The notes beneath the pieces were generated by a model that saw only the letters and a program-made list of their open reading frames with translations, did no database searches and was not told the DNA's origin. This document shows positions 20,401 to 34,200 of a stretch of 64,000 bases of DNA, piece by piece. Position numbers and translations under genes: made by a program. This DNA comes from Diphasiastrum complanatum (lineage: Eukaryota; Streptophyta; Lycopodiopsida; Lycopodiales; Lycopodiaceae), in contig CM055098.1 of NCBI GenBank assembly GCA_029204225.1, positions 49,092,277 to 49,156,276 of the forward strand, in the 5' to 3' direction. Position 1 is the first letter of the stretch, and every line of letters starts with the position of its first letter.

Positions 20401-23400
20401 TTTGATCAAATCAAGGCAAAAGCTCCCTATTCACCAGCCATCCATTGCAGGGCATCAATTCCCCCACTTCTCCTTCTGCAATCCCCCGAAAAAAACTAAG
20501 AAAATTGATGTTTCCTCCACTTTCTCTCTCTAGAACTAGTTGTTCTCTCTCTAGAACGAGGCTCCGATACCAATTGTCACAAGCCAGTCTCTCCAACTAA
20601 AAGCCGGTGTGTAGAATGAACCTCCCAACCATAGGCACCCCCTCCTTCAGTCCTTCTACCTACTATTCCCATCAACTGGCACATGGCATCCACCTGTGGG
20701 TGATCAGTATGACAAATTTTGGTTCACATAACCAAGACCCAACATGCAGCTGAATTTAATAGACGTGCATATTAAGTAGGCACATGCCTAGCATAAGTGC
20801 AACTGAAGTAGCTCAAAAGCCTAATTGAGAAGAAAAATGAATATTCCTAAGCCCCATGCACAGACTAGTTAGGGAGTCGGGACATGGACTTATACTACCA
20901 TCAACTACTTAAAACAAAAGCTAAAGAGTAGGACATGGAAGAAAGGAAATTAAAGATCCTTATTGTATAAGATTGCCAATACTCGTTGATGAGGACGGGA
21001 TAGCTATTCTAAGATACCCAAACACCTACAAAAATAAGGTAGGTACCTATGAGGAATGGAAGAAGAAACGTCATTTCAAGCATTCAAAGTTTCCTTCCTT
21101 CAGGTGCCAAGAGAAAAGGGGGGTGGGGGGGGATGTCTTCAAGGTTCCAAAAGGTATGATTGAAAGAGTACGTTACAATTATGTTTTATATCGTGGGAGT
21201 GTCCAACATCTTTAAACTCACAACTAAAGCAGTAGTAGTAGCTAATATAGTAGTGAAAACTAGAATTGCCAACATCTTTAAACTCACAACTAAAGCAGTA
21301 GTAGTAGCTAATATAGTAGTGAAAACTAGAATTGAAAGTAAAACTACCTGACTGAGCAACAACACTATCTCATAAGTCTACAAGGCTTGAAGAAACAAAA
21401 ATCATCCAACGACCACCGGAGGCAGAAATCTGAAAAAGGTCATGATGGCAGATGAGGGCAAATGTTATGTCTTGAGGTGAGCACGAATGTACAAGGTGGG
21501 AGAGTGTCACATGCTTGAGTACATGTGTGGTGGTGTGAGATACTCATGGTTGCTAGTTTCATAGGCCATCAATGTCTCTAGTCTCCATGTCTAAAAGTGA
21601 TGCTTGCCTCATCTTCTAGCTTTGATTATGCATCTGCATCGATGCAAGAATAGCATCTAGAGCCTTAAGATGTAATATGAGACTGCAGTAAATATCCCAT
21701 GCTAGTATAAAACATCCCTCATTAACTTAGGGCAACACATATCTAATCCTCACATGATACCAAGGAGTGTAGTGTAACAAGCTGTTCCTTTTTCTCAATC
21801 TCTCCCATGGTACATGACTATTGAACCTTGTTGTCCCTTGGAAACAACTAATTAATGTGAGGAAACATGGAGCTAGTCCAAAGTAAACCAAAGACCATTC
21901 AGCCCCACTCTCGAACATGACGAGACCCCAAACGAACTGGCCAATCAATTGTATTTGAAAACATGTTAGAGAAGTAGGAAGAGAATAACCACAATGGGCC
22001 TAGCCATCAATTTTGAATGTAGAAAACCATTTTCCAGCACAACTTATATGGCAAGTACCAAATTTAGATTGGTTTGACCTACAATACTACATGTCACGAG
22101 TGCTTGTATTTTAGTTAGGAAATGTTAATTTCCATAACATTGCATTACAAGAAAATGATATCTTGATTTAGTTGACTCTCAATGAGAATATTGCATCACA
22201 ATAAAATGAAAACTTACAATAGTTGACTTTCAATGGAGCCAAGTCCCCACTCCTAATGAGATAGAATAGATAGTCGTTCTTTTACTCAAAATTGGTTATT
22301 CACTAAAACCTTTTCAAAATTGCACTGCATCAATAAAGTGTTATAAACATGGCACTCGTATAGTAGTTTATTGAGAAGTTTCAACTATAGAGAAATTGAA
22401 GTGTAAATATTGGCAAATGTTTTTGAAAAACCATGTGCTTGAATATTGAAATACTTACAACATATCGAAAGGAGGATAGGAGATTGAATTTGAGTAAACG
22501 GATAGAAAGTAACTTGAACTTGGTTCTGCGTCATCTTGACAAATAAGAAATCTAATCAATCCTTGTCAAAAAATATGGGTGGTGGAAGTAAAATGGATAG
22601 GCCAAGAGAACATCCTAAGCAACAAGAATTAGGTCAAGATCCGAGAGAGCAAGGAAATACTCAATGAACAGAATCGATTTACGAGAAATTGATTCAGAAA
22701 AGTTATCTCAAAGGATCCGTGAAAGGATTTAATGTGAAGGATCGCAGGCATCCATCGCGTAAAGATCCAAGGGATTAGGAAAAAAAAACAAGAGGAAAGT
22801 CAAAGAATCTAGTAGAGGTTAGAATCTTGAAGGGGTACATATCTATAGGGCTAGTTTTGATACAAACAATGTTGCAGCAAAGGCAGTAGTACATTGTGGG
22901 AGGAATTAAAATTTCCTTTGGATTTGCTTCTGCTTCTGCTTCTCAATCAACGGGAGCTGGCTCGTTTGTTGAGGGATGATCAACGCCCTTTCGGTTCTCC
23001 TTTGATCATCATGCACTTATGCTCACGTACACTCACTATTTGCCTATGGCTCAACAGTAGTAAGAGGCTCTGCAACAGAAGGGCTTATCGAGCCCTTAGG
23101 CACCCAGTTTCTTTTGAAGCCTGAAGCGAAGATTATCAAGGCAACACGTCCAGGCAGTGCTACTTTGGTTGCTTGAGCGTTCTTGACAGATTAATGATTT
23201 ATCTTGATCGAATGAGCAGATTCAAGCAAGCTAACAACGCCTTGTGCCTGTGCTATCATTCTAACAAAGCATCGAGTGTTTTGAGATTGAGCTCCTGGAA
23301 TCAGAACTCTTTTCTTTCAAACAGGCTCTTGTCTCGGATGAAGGCTTGATCTTGCAACATCCCTCAAACCATCCTTTCAAAGAACCAGCTGATAGAGCTC

Positions 23401-26139
23401 ATGGCGTGATGAGGAACACCAGCGATCAAGATTGCTATTGGTGTTAATGCAGATTAATGATCTACAAGCTAGGAAGATATCGCTCCAAGGATGAGGATGA
23501 TACAGCAAGGCAGGGAAAGCCATCATTGGCAGTACACAATTGCATGAAAGGATTGATGCATCAAGATTCGAAAAGGTCTGCAACAACCACGAAGTCAATG
23601 TTGCTTAAGGCAAACATGATTTATGCTGGTTTGTAGCAGCTCACACTACAATTGTTGCAATCGACTCGGTAGTTGGTAAGACGTTGTAGGTTGGAACGTC
23701 ATATTGGTAGATCGCTATTGGAAAAGTATTGCTACGGATAGATTAATTGTTGTGGAAGTTGTCATCAACGACTTGCTTCATCGGGTTAAAGCATCAGGTC
23801 AAGCTTAAAATTTGGTCTTTAGTTGGATCGGGGACGTGGGTAGAATCATTTCAAGGATCAGCAAAGATTGGAAACGAATAAATTGAAGCTGAAAATCAAA
23901 TTGCAAGTCAAAACTGACATTTGACAAAAGATTTGAAGTTCGTTAAAATATGCTGACAAATTCACTAATGAAGTTTATAAATGGGTGAGAAAATCCAGCA
24001 AAAGAAATAAAGAAATGGCAAAAATGTTGATGCTATTTGAAATTGACTTTCTCAGAACATTGTAGATTCATGAAGTTCAATCATTGTTGTGCGGACAAGT
24101 CATAGCGAGGTTAGTGACGTTGATGCCAACCATATTAGAAAAGTGGAAAATTTTCAACTACTCCTGGTATTATAATAAAGTGACAAAATTTCAAGAGCAA
24201 TTTTGTGTGCACTTTCTTGCAGATGTTCAATCGTAGTTGAACATCTTGAACAAAAAAATCCTGCAAGAGGACTTCCCAAATAAGGTCTGTACATGCCCCT
24301 CAAAACTCAGGCCAGGCGCCAATGACAAAATTGACAGCTAAAAGAGCGTTGTCTTCAATCATCAAATAAATTTATGGAAAAGGACATAGATTTTCATTGT
24401 ATTGGCTTTGCGATTTGCTTCTTCTCACCTAGTGTACAAATCTAAAGTTTCTACGATTATACCACATGGCCCTGTTGGAAGGATTGTACTTCCAGCAACT
24501 TGTGTACTTCGTACACCCACCCATACTAACCACACATTGTATTTTGCTCGTATTGCGCCATTTGTGTAGGCAGCTGTTGTAAGGATTTCAAAGAAGAAAG
24601 AAAAGTCATCAAATTTATTCATTTACTGATATATTTAGTTTCAATTATCTATTATTCCCCAGTGAAAGCAATTTGTGTCAGATCATTAGTTGCAGGCTGC
24701 AGCCTTGAGTGAGTACAATTTTGCATGCATGAGAAACTCAAAGCTTTATGGATTAGATTAAGTCACGTCAAGTGCCTTAGGCCATTATTCTTACAATAGG
24801 ACATTTTACTATTAGTGGTCACTTCTAATCTCATAATTCATTCCTCCTTTTTGGATTACAAACTTCCTCTTTGGAGGAAAAAGAACAGGAGTGGGGGTGA
24901 GGAGATTCGAGAGACAAATTGATCCCTCTATATGTTTTGCCTGTGATTTTTTTCTCAAACTCCAATACTTGCATGTTATTGTCTGAGATTCAGATGAAAG
25001 TTGCAAGATCTGTCATAATATCAGATACATGTTGGATTTCTCCTGTGTAATGTGCTAGTTAAATAGAAACTTCAAGCAAGCCTTAAGCCAATATGTCCAA
25101 TATCAAGCTATCTTAGTTCCCTTGAAACATATAAGTGGCTGATAGACTTACAGTTCACCAAATTTCAACCGTTGTGCACTAATCTAACCAAACTATGGAT
25201 TTAGAGCACGAATAAAGAGATTGAACATCATGCCATCAAGATGCAAAACTGGCAATAACTCAAAATGGGGCAATTGTATCTACTCAAGGTACATGCTTTG
25301 TGTTTTGTAATTGTTATCACAGTAACAACAAAAGAAAGAAAAGCACGTAGTTATACCAATAAGATCACGGCAAGCATCTCTATCCGGAAAGTTTTCAAAT
25401 TCAAAAACATAGCCTCCTTCTGCCTGAACAGAGATAAAGAAAAAGATTTAAGAAACATGTGGTTGAAATAATAACTGCACACAGCAGCATCAGTTCAAAG
25501 TATCATCATTTGAAGTATATGCTTGATGCAATCTCCAATACTCTGTTTTCTATAAACTCTGCATTTTGCATGCTAATATCCAACTAAAAATCACACCTTT
25601 GGATCAACATCTGTTGACATGTTTAACAACGCCTTTCTTGATTTGGGAGTCTCCTTGCTAAAACGATGGCCTGGATAGATGGAGCCAGAAAATTAGTATT
25701 CCATTCGCTTCCCTGCTTGAAAAGGGTGCTCGATATTGTGATAACAGGAATCATAGAACACTTCAGTTCACTATTCTGATGCTAATTTACAATAGTTGCT
25801 GTTTTATAGAAAATAGTTATGTTTTTTTTCACTGTCAAGGAATTGCCCTGTTGAGAATTTCAGTCTGCAAATTAACAATGCGGAGCAGATCCTGTGGACA
25901 TCGTCTTAAGAAATGAAGGAAAAAACAGCAAGTACACATCATTATTAGCATCATGGATCATCATTCACACACACACATACAATCTCGATGCTCACACACT
26001 CACACACTCACACACACACACACACTTGTCACTCACACACTCTCACACACAATGCACACACCCACTCACCCTCCTCACACACCCACTCAATCACACACAC
26101 AATTTACAAAGCCCTCACACACACACACAATGGCAAATG

Positions 26140-26205
<66 letters not shown>

Positions 26206-28173
26206 GGGAGCATCCCGGGCCCTGTCCACACCACCTGCGTATTCGTATTTGGTCTTCATCCAGGTATATCGTGGTGCCCCGCAGTGTAGATCTCTTCCCT
26301 AGCGCTTCATGACGACCAGTGGCAGATGCAAAGCGTATAACAAGAGTACTTGGATCTTTCTTAGGCCGCCATGCAGTATCCTTTGTGGTGGTGTTGAAGA
26401 CTCTCTTCAAGAAACTTTTTAGCTTCACCAACAGCATCGTGGGAGTTCGTAATACCTCTGACTCGGACATTAAGAGCCTTTTGCTCTCGCAAACGGCTCT
26501 CGGTAAACGTAGGTGAGATAAAAGAAGGTGGAGGTGGTAGAACAGCAGTGTTAGGACCTTTAAGCACATCTGCCCAAGATCGGACAGCGGTATGATGTTG
26601 TTCCACTTGACTTTCAAGCTGTTGGATCTTAGCTGAAGTAGTCGAATGAGAGGAGGCTTCTATTTTGACAGCTGCAACTTCTTTCTTGAGATCATCGATA
26701 GACGAATCTAGTTTCTGAAGATGAGATTGAACAGCTTGGATCATAGCTTCAAGAGAACGGCTATGATGGATTCACTATTACCAAGAATAGAATCTGACGG
26801 AGATATCGGGATTGCAACTGGAATAGAAGGTGAAGGTGAAGGTGAAGGTGAAGGTGAAGGTGGAGGAGCTGGTTGAGGCGTAGCAGGTGCAGGCTGAGGC
26901 ATAGCAGGTGCAGATTCCCCCCCCTTTTCTATTTTTTGCCATGCCTTACCTCTGTTCACTGGGAACAGTCCGCTGAAATTCCGTTGTAGCAATGATGGGC
27001 AGCCAGCGTGGCAGATGGAAGGTGGAGTATAGGTGATGCTGGAGCGCTGGTCAATGATGCAGGTGCATGGGCGTTAGGTAGATCCACGAGCACTGGTCAG
27101 AGAAGCAGGTGCATCGTTAGGCAGATCCACGAGTGCTGGTCAGTGATGTAGGTTGGGCGTGAGGTACTTAGGTTCAGGCGCGATGGTCAGGTGCATGGCC
27201 AGGCAACCCGCCGTGTAGCGCACCATCTCCAGCACGCGATGGATCAGCGCACCATGAGAGAGAGAGAGAGATAGAGAGAGAAGAAGAAGAAGAAGAAGAA
27301 GAAGCTTTATTAATATCTTTCCATACCAAAAGGCATATAAGACAAATAAAAGTACATGTCAAGAATGTGGTAACCATGGGAGCGTATATAAAAAAAAAAT
27401 CTCCAAGAAAAAACTATGCATAAAAAATGAACAACATAACCATAAACTACAAACTGTCAGTAAGTGGGAGCAAAATAAATTCTAAATGTAAAATCATATC
27501 ATTTGGCACTGCGGCTGAAAAAGGATGGATTACAAGCTGTAGCAGGAGGTAATACTGGTCGTCGCTGACGTCGTATAGGAGGGTGAGAACTGTGTATCCT
27601 CATGATAGGACGGGTAGTGTCGAATCGCGATTCGTTGAAAGAACCGAGATTCGAACGTCCGGTTCGAACCATTTTTTTGCTGTTCGAACCGTTTTCCAAA
27701 AAAAAAAAAAAACTTGTTACCTGCTCGTCTTCAGGACAGAGTTTCAGTCCTGGACTACTACGACACAATTTCAGAGTTTCCAGTCCGAGTTCTGCACGCG
27801 TCCGAGAAGAAGAAGAAGAAGCTTTATTAACGTCTTTTCCATGCCAAAAGGCGTATAAGACGAACGAGTACATCAGATAAAGTGGAACCAAGACGGAGCA
27901 ATGCCGTCAAACAAGATAACTAAAAACCAAACTAACTAAGAAGAGGATAATGTCCAGGATTATATGGTACGAAGACCATTTACAGATTCAACTGGCATCT
28001 CTTCAGTGCTCTAACTCTCACTAACTCTGAACAATCTCAGATATCTCATTAATAGCAACAGGTTTAATATCTACAAAGCGAATGATACCATCCCTGTAGA
28101 TCAATCTCTTTCCATTCGTTAGAGCCTCCTGTTTTGCTATTTTCCGTTCTTGAAGCTGAATGAACGTAAGGTC

Positions 28174-28228
<55 letters not shown>

Positions 28229-31200
28229 GGGGTAGAGTTGGGTGTGTGTGTGTGAATAGATATTAGATTTTATTTCTTAAAAGAGTGTTTCGTGCTTGAT
28301 GGGACCCACTATGCTATGCCTATATAGTGGTTGGGGCTTCCCTTTTGCCATTCACTCAGTCTACCCGGGAGTTGGTGGATGGAGAGCACGTGCATGAGCC
28401 AGGATGTATCTCCAGGCCAGGAGATGTCTGCTAGGGAGAGCCGAGTACGATGATTGGTGGTATGCCAGGACTGTGCTTGATGGGACCCACTATGCTATGG
28501 ATGGGCGGATACTGTGCGTCATCACTGGTATGGGGTGTGCGGAACCTTCAAGGCAGTTAAATATCTTAGGGAGTTGTAACATTTGGTATCAGAGCAGCCG
28601 ATTACCTTTACAAGGTGCACACATTCCCTTTATAGCTTTTGCGGTTTTGATTCTCTAATTTGGGAATGTGGCGGAGTAATCCTTTGACATCAATCCTTGT
28701 CTCTTGTTGATTCTTGGATTGAGTGTGTTGGATTGCTGAAAAACTAAATTAGTTTTACTTTAAACCATTTATTTTTCGGCAAAGGGTTTTCAAGAAACCA
28801 CCTTGTTTGTGTAATTTATGTCTATAATGATTTCGATAAGTAAATCTTAATCTTATAGTTTGGGTTATCAAACTTTGTGTTTTTCTTGAAAGTTGTTGTT
28901 AAGGTCCTTAAGCTTTGTCTAATTTCTTAAGCCTTAACATTGTCCCCTTTTCTTTAATCTTTAGTTTCAAAAGGAGAAAAAAAATTTCCTAATCCTTGGG
29001 CCTGTGGTCGTGCGACCAGCACTGGTCTGTCCTGGGCCCTGGATTCTTTACATCAATTCGTGACAGACCATACGGTTCTTGTCAAATCGTACGAACTCTG
29101 TCAGGCCTTTATTTCAAGGTATGGGAGGTGAATTAGGTGCGTGGACTGGCTACGTCGTGCAACTATTGCGCAACTGTGGCATATCTTCTTTTTCCGAAAA
29201 AAGGGGGGGGGGGGGGGAGTTTACGTACTTACTCCTCTCCTTGGATAGCGCCGACATGACAGTCTGGGGAGGGAAGGCGGTGCGCTTCCCCACGGCCCTT
29301 GGATTTCATTGATTTGACAGCAAGGGGAGGGGAGGCAGCGCGCTTCCCCATGGCCCCACTCTCCTTTCATCTTCATGATAGCTTGTACAACAAAAGTTAA
29401 GCTATGGACTAAAGAAAAAACTAGTAAACTTAAAGTTGATAATAGCTTAAATCTTTTGCTTAAAAGATTGAATAAAACCATCTCTTAGTGAACTGTCCTT
29501 TACAATTCGTACTTTTTTCTCCTCCTCTGTACCTGCAGATCTCCCAAGGTTGGTGGCACCTTGAGGTGGCCCCACATGGTGAGAGGGAACTAGAAAGGAC
29601 ACCTAGGGGCCTTTTTAAGGCCCCACCTGTCCTTTTTGCATGAGGAGAGGAAAGGAGCTTTGGAGGAGGGGGTAAAGGAAGTACGTTCACTTTCCTCTAC
29701 CCCATTCTCAAAGTTGCTTGTAGAGTTTTTGAGTGCTCAAATTATATTGTTTTCTTGACCACTTCTTCTCTAATTATCAGTTTTTTAGCGGTTTTTATAC
29801 CGTTGCTCTCTGTTTTTTTCCTCTAACTTCTTGCTACATACTGCTTTTGCCATGGACACTCCTATGGAAGAAACCCGAGTTCCAAATCCCCTCGAGACTG
29901 AATGGGAGACTATGACGCATGCAATTAATTTGTTGCAGCAATAGATTGTTGACATGCGGGCTAAACATGAACGGGAGGAGGCCGAAATGCGGCTGCGTCC
30001 CAATCTCGACAAGCACTCTTTAACCCGATGTTTAGTCCGGAGTTTTTCACCGGAGAGAAAAAGGATAGACACCAAGACGTGGTCTTGGCCTGGTTGGATT
30101 GATGGACTTCGCATTTTTCCATGCACGATCCACCAGATAGCTCGCGGATTGCTATGACCATCATGTTTTTATATGGTAAAGCGTACTCATGGTGGCAGGA
30201 TCTTAAAGATCGAGCTACGGTCCCAACTACTTTTGGGATGATTTCCAGGTAGCCTTTAAGGTTGCCTTTATACCTATCCTCGACGATTTTGAATACGTCG
30301 ATTTACAACTTTGCAAATGGGGACGAAACCATTGGATGTCTACTTGCAAGACTTCCAAGAGGCAACTTCGTAGTTTGTTAACCGTATTGACAGAGTACTC
30401 CTTAAGCTGCATTTCATATTGGGCTTGCCCAAAGAATATCAGTTGGAGGTCCGCCGCAATCAGCCACAATCCTTAGAGGATGTCGTGCGTTTTGCTCGAA
30501 CTTTTGACGACATGCACACTATGACCCGCAAAGAGCAACAAAAGCCTGAATCTAAAGACAAACCCTCTTCGGGCCCTCCTTTCAAAAAGGGCAAAGAGCG
30601 TGTGGTTGACAAAGCTTCCCTTTCGAGAAAGAAAAAGAAGCGCCCTTGGTTGGAGAGAGCCGACTTTGATAAGGCCAAGAGCGACGGGTTGTGTTTCTCC
30701 TGAATGGAGAAGGGGCACCTTTCCGAGAATTGCCCGAAGAGACGGAAGAAGGGTGGCCTCTCCTTTCAGGCACCAGGTAATTCTTCTATTTCTTGCATTG
30801 ATGGATCTTTTAAAGATGAAACAGTTTGTATGAATTGTTGTTAAGACCCTTGAGAAACATGAGGTGCATTTGCGTACAGTCTTAGATAATATAAGGCAGG
30901 CAAAGCTTTATGCTAAGGAGTCTAAATGTGAGTTCTTTCGGACAAGACTCAAGTACTTGGGACATATCGTTTCCGATCGAGGTCTTGAGATCGATTACAA
31001 TAAAGTCCAGAAAGTTCGTGATTGGCCTATCCTGAAAACCATTAGGGAAGTTAAATCTTTTTTGGGCTTCATAGGGTTTTTCCTTAAATTCATTAAAGAC
31101 TATGCCTTAATTGCATTGCCTCTAACGAATCTTCTTAAAGGAGTGAAGAAAGCCAAAAAAAAAACTAAAAAGAGTAATAAGAAGGCCGGAAGGCATTCGA

Positions 31201-34200
31201 AAATCAATCCACCTGTTGTTTGGACTGATAAAATTAATCAAAGCTTTGAGGCTTTGAAGATTCTAGTGTCTACAACCCCTATTTTACACATAGTGGACCC
31301 TAGCAGACCTTTCCTGGTGGAAACTGATGCTAGTGACTATGTGGTGGGTGCAGTCCTTTACCAAGATGGTAGACCTGTGGCTTTCGAAAGCAAGAAGTTG
31401 GACCCAGCTCAAAGTAGGTATTCTACTTATGAGAAGGAACTTTTTGTTGTCATCCATGCATTAAAGATCTAACGACATTATTTGTACGGATCTAAATTCA
31501 TGATTATGACGGATCTCGAGCCTCTTAAGTATATATGTGATGCCTCAGACCTTAGGGGTCGTAAGGCCCATTGGTCGGAACTCATTCAGGAGTTCGAATT
31601 CAACATTAAGTACCGTTGAGGTACGTCGAATTGTGTCACTGATGCTTTGAGCCAGATTGGAGAGGTTATCAGTTATGCTTTGCTGAGTTCCAGTCCAAGT
31701 TGTATCTTTCTCTACAAGATCTTTGTCGGACCGATGAGTTTTTCGGTCGTATTTGGCAAGAAGTCCTGGCAGGAAGCTCTATTGTGAGAAATAATCTTGG
31801 AAAGCAAGATTCCAAGAAATCTCGCAAAGAGAAGATACTTATTGATTATTCCATTAGGAATGGTTTACTTTTCCGTAGAGGAAAAGTTTGTGTGCCAGAT
31901 ATCGTGGACATTAGGGCCCAAATCCTGCATGAGTGCCACGATAGCCCCAGCGCGGAACACCCTGGTATACAGAGGACACTTGACCTTGTTAAGAGAGAAT
32001 TTTATTGGCCAAAAATGAAAGGTCATGTCGAGGCATATGTTCAAAAGTGTAAACAGTGCCAAGTGAATAAAGCCGAAAGACTCAAAGCAGCTAGTCTGTT
32101 ACATCCGTTGGAAATTCCCAGCAAGAAATGGAAAAGTATCTCCATGGATTTTGTGGTCGGACTTCCCAAGTCTGGGAAGGGTCACGATGCCATTTGGTGA
32201 CAGGCTTAACAAGATGGCGCAATTTATTCCAACAAAAATTACTATCAAAGCTTCAGGTTGTATGGTTTGTCGAACGAAATTGTTCAGGTTGTATGGTTTG
32301 TCGAACGATATTGTTAGTGATCGTGATTCCAAGTTCACTGGCAAGTTCTGGCAGGCGGTCTTTGAAAGACTGGAAACTACTTTAAGTTTATCGTCTACGA
32401 ATCACCTAGAAACCGATAATCAAACCGAACGTATCAACCAGTCGATGGAAGATATGCTTCGCGCATATGTTTCCAGGTGACAATCAGATTGGGAAAAGTA
32501 CCTCCCAATAGTTGAGTTCGCATACAATAGTATGAAGCATTCTACCACTGGTTTCACTCCTTTTATGCTCTTGTACGGCTTTCAGCCTCGTTCCCCTATC
32601 TTTGTTGGACTCAAAGGCCTCAAAGTGCAAGCTGCAACGGATTTCTTGCTGCATGATATGCAGGAAATGTTGCAAGTGGCTAGTAAAAGCATTAGATCGG
32701 CTCAGGATAGAACCCAATTCTATGCTAACCGAAGCCGCGCTCCTCGAGAATTTGAGATCGGTGATTGGGTGTATCTTAGAATCCCAAAAGACTCTAAGAC
32801 ACTTCGAACAGGGAAATGTTTGAAGTTATCTCCACATTTTAGCGGTCCTTTCAAAGTTCTTAACAAGATTGGTAGGGCTGCGTATAGACTAGAACTCCTT
32901 GTTGGAACTAAGGTTCATCCTGTATTCCATGTTAGTCTATTAAAGGAATGACTTGGTGGAAAAGATGACCTGATTCCCACAGATGATGTGGTGTTATTGG
33001 AGGATTTGACTGCTTTTGTACCCCATGAACCAAAAAGGATCATGGACACTCGACGTCATCAGTTGAGAAATCGTTTGATTTCTGAACGTCTGATTCGTTG
33101 GAAAGATAAGTCAGATGATGAGGATACCTGGGAGAGGAAAGACAATTTAAGACTTAGAATCCCTGGTTTTTCCCCATAGAAGGAAGTTTTTATGGGGGAG
33201 GGAATGTTATGTACCATAACGGTACGCCCTTCAGTGCAAGGGTACACTTAATTTTGTGAGCTTGTAGCTACACGTTGCTAGATTGATCTCTCATCTCTAC
33301 TATTGAGTCTATGCTAGCTTGGGGGCGGTTAGATCCATTTGATCTAGGATTGGTTGGGCTGGTTTGTTCCACCATCCATCTCTTTATGTGCTTTTGATTC
33401 CACAATCGATTGATTTAGTTTCCCTTGAGTTCTTTGCTGTGAAATTTTGGGAATTCTTACAACATCTCGTTTGTTGGAGGGCCCGCATAACAACAGTGCT
33501 GATTAGAATACCTTCTTTATGCTATATAGGAAATCAATAAATGATCGTCGATTTGTTGTCTAGTTTTGTTTATTTAATGCTTTGCCCATTGATTTTCTTC
33601 ATATTGAGTTTAAATGAAGAAAGAGAAGGAGATGGATTTTTTTTGGGTTTGATTCAACAAATAAGGATGTATTTGGTGCTAGTCCTTGTCATATAACATG
33701 AACAAAGTGACCTCCTTTGATTAAAATCGCCTTAAATGCTAGTGAACAACATTGTAGTCATTGGTTAAATACTTTAGGATGTACACAAATGCAACATGCA
33801 TTAGGTGCGATGTTTCATGGTGAATTGGCCGATTTGTTTGTTTAAATCGTGTTTGAGCCAAATTTGAATTGTCGAATTGTTTTAGGCTATTTGTGATAGT
33901 TTCGATTTCTGCCTTTTGTTATAGCATAAAGGAAGAGCTAGCTTAGTGTTTAGGGTCAATTATGGCTGACAACGTAGAACATAATCAAGAGATGATTGCA
34001 TCTTGTCTCTTGAGTCCTAAGTTTTAATTCCTTACTATTGATTCCTAAACATATGCTTGTAGCTTAATATTGAGTATTGAGTGCAGCTCAGTCTTTTAAG
34101 TTATAACTTGAGGAGATTTAAATTAGAAGAGCTCTTTGGAAATACTCATGAGTAGATCTGATGATTGATCATTGATAGTAGGCTTGAACTTTTAAGCAAG

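Larger units (their letters stand above)
18985..20706 (-). mobile_element. Non-autonomous Ty3/gypsy element, gag start joined to chromodomain
   Basis: Related LTR pieces lie at 18985-19140 and 20575-20706, sharing CAAGCCAGTCTCTCC, CCGGTGTGTAGAATGAAC and CACCTGTGGGTGATC. On the minus strand the upstream piece is followed after 2 nt by TGGTATCGGAGC (20572-20561), a primer-binding site for initiator-Met tRNA with one change. Gag starts at 19794 and the pol chromodomain ends at 19478. Everything between gag's N-terminus and the chromodomain (the rest of gag, protease, RT, RNase H and integrase core) is missing. The 5' LTR is truncated at 20706, inside TFB1 intron 4. Confidence 0.65.
26203..27258 (-). 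mobile_element. LINE copy B: 5' region and ORF1, truncated at a (TC)n tract
   Basis: On the minus strand the copy starts directly after the (TTC)n(TC)n tail of copy A' (27286-27259). It has about 260 bp of GC-richer leader, including a roughly 45-bp repeat of GACCAG(C/T)(A/G)CTCGTGGATCT, then ORF1 from 26992. It stops at the (TC)29 tract at 26202, where the ORF1 C-terminal end is missing. The element lies in TFB1 intron 2 in the same orientation as the host gene. Confidence 0.6.
28284..33500 (+). mobile_element. Ty3/gypsy element 2, internally deleted, with PBS and 3' LTR start
   Basis: The primer-binding site TGGTATCAGAGC (28584-28595) is a perfect initiator-Met tRNA match. The preceding about 300 bp should be 5' LTR; it holds a 27-bp direct repeat (GTGCTTGATGGGACCCACTA at 28292 and 28473). 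Gag starts at 29852. Protease and the first two thirds of RT are missing: gag at about 30800 runs straight into the RT end. RNase H, integrase and chromodomain follow to 33179, then a purine tract and the 3' LTR start at 33205. It sits in TFB1 intron 2 in the opposite orientation. Confidence 0.8.

Noticed and set aside
22894-23124. Leu-rich plus-strand frame in TFB1 intron 4
   Set aside because: Possible old transposon piece, but no family could be named and nearby frames have many stops.
28584-28595. tRNA-like sequence TGGTATCAGAGC
   Set aside because: This is a retrotransposon primer-binding site complementary to a tRNA 3' end, not a tRNA gene. The same applies at 36857, 45626 and 20561.
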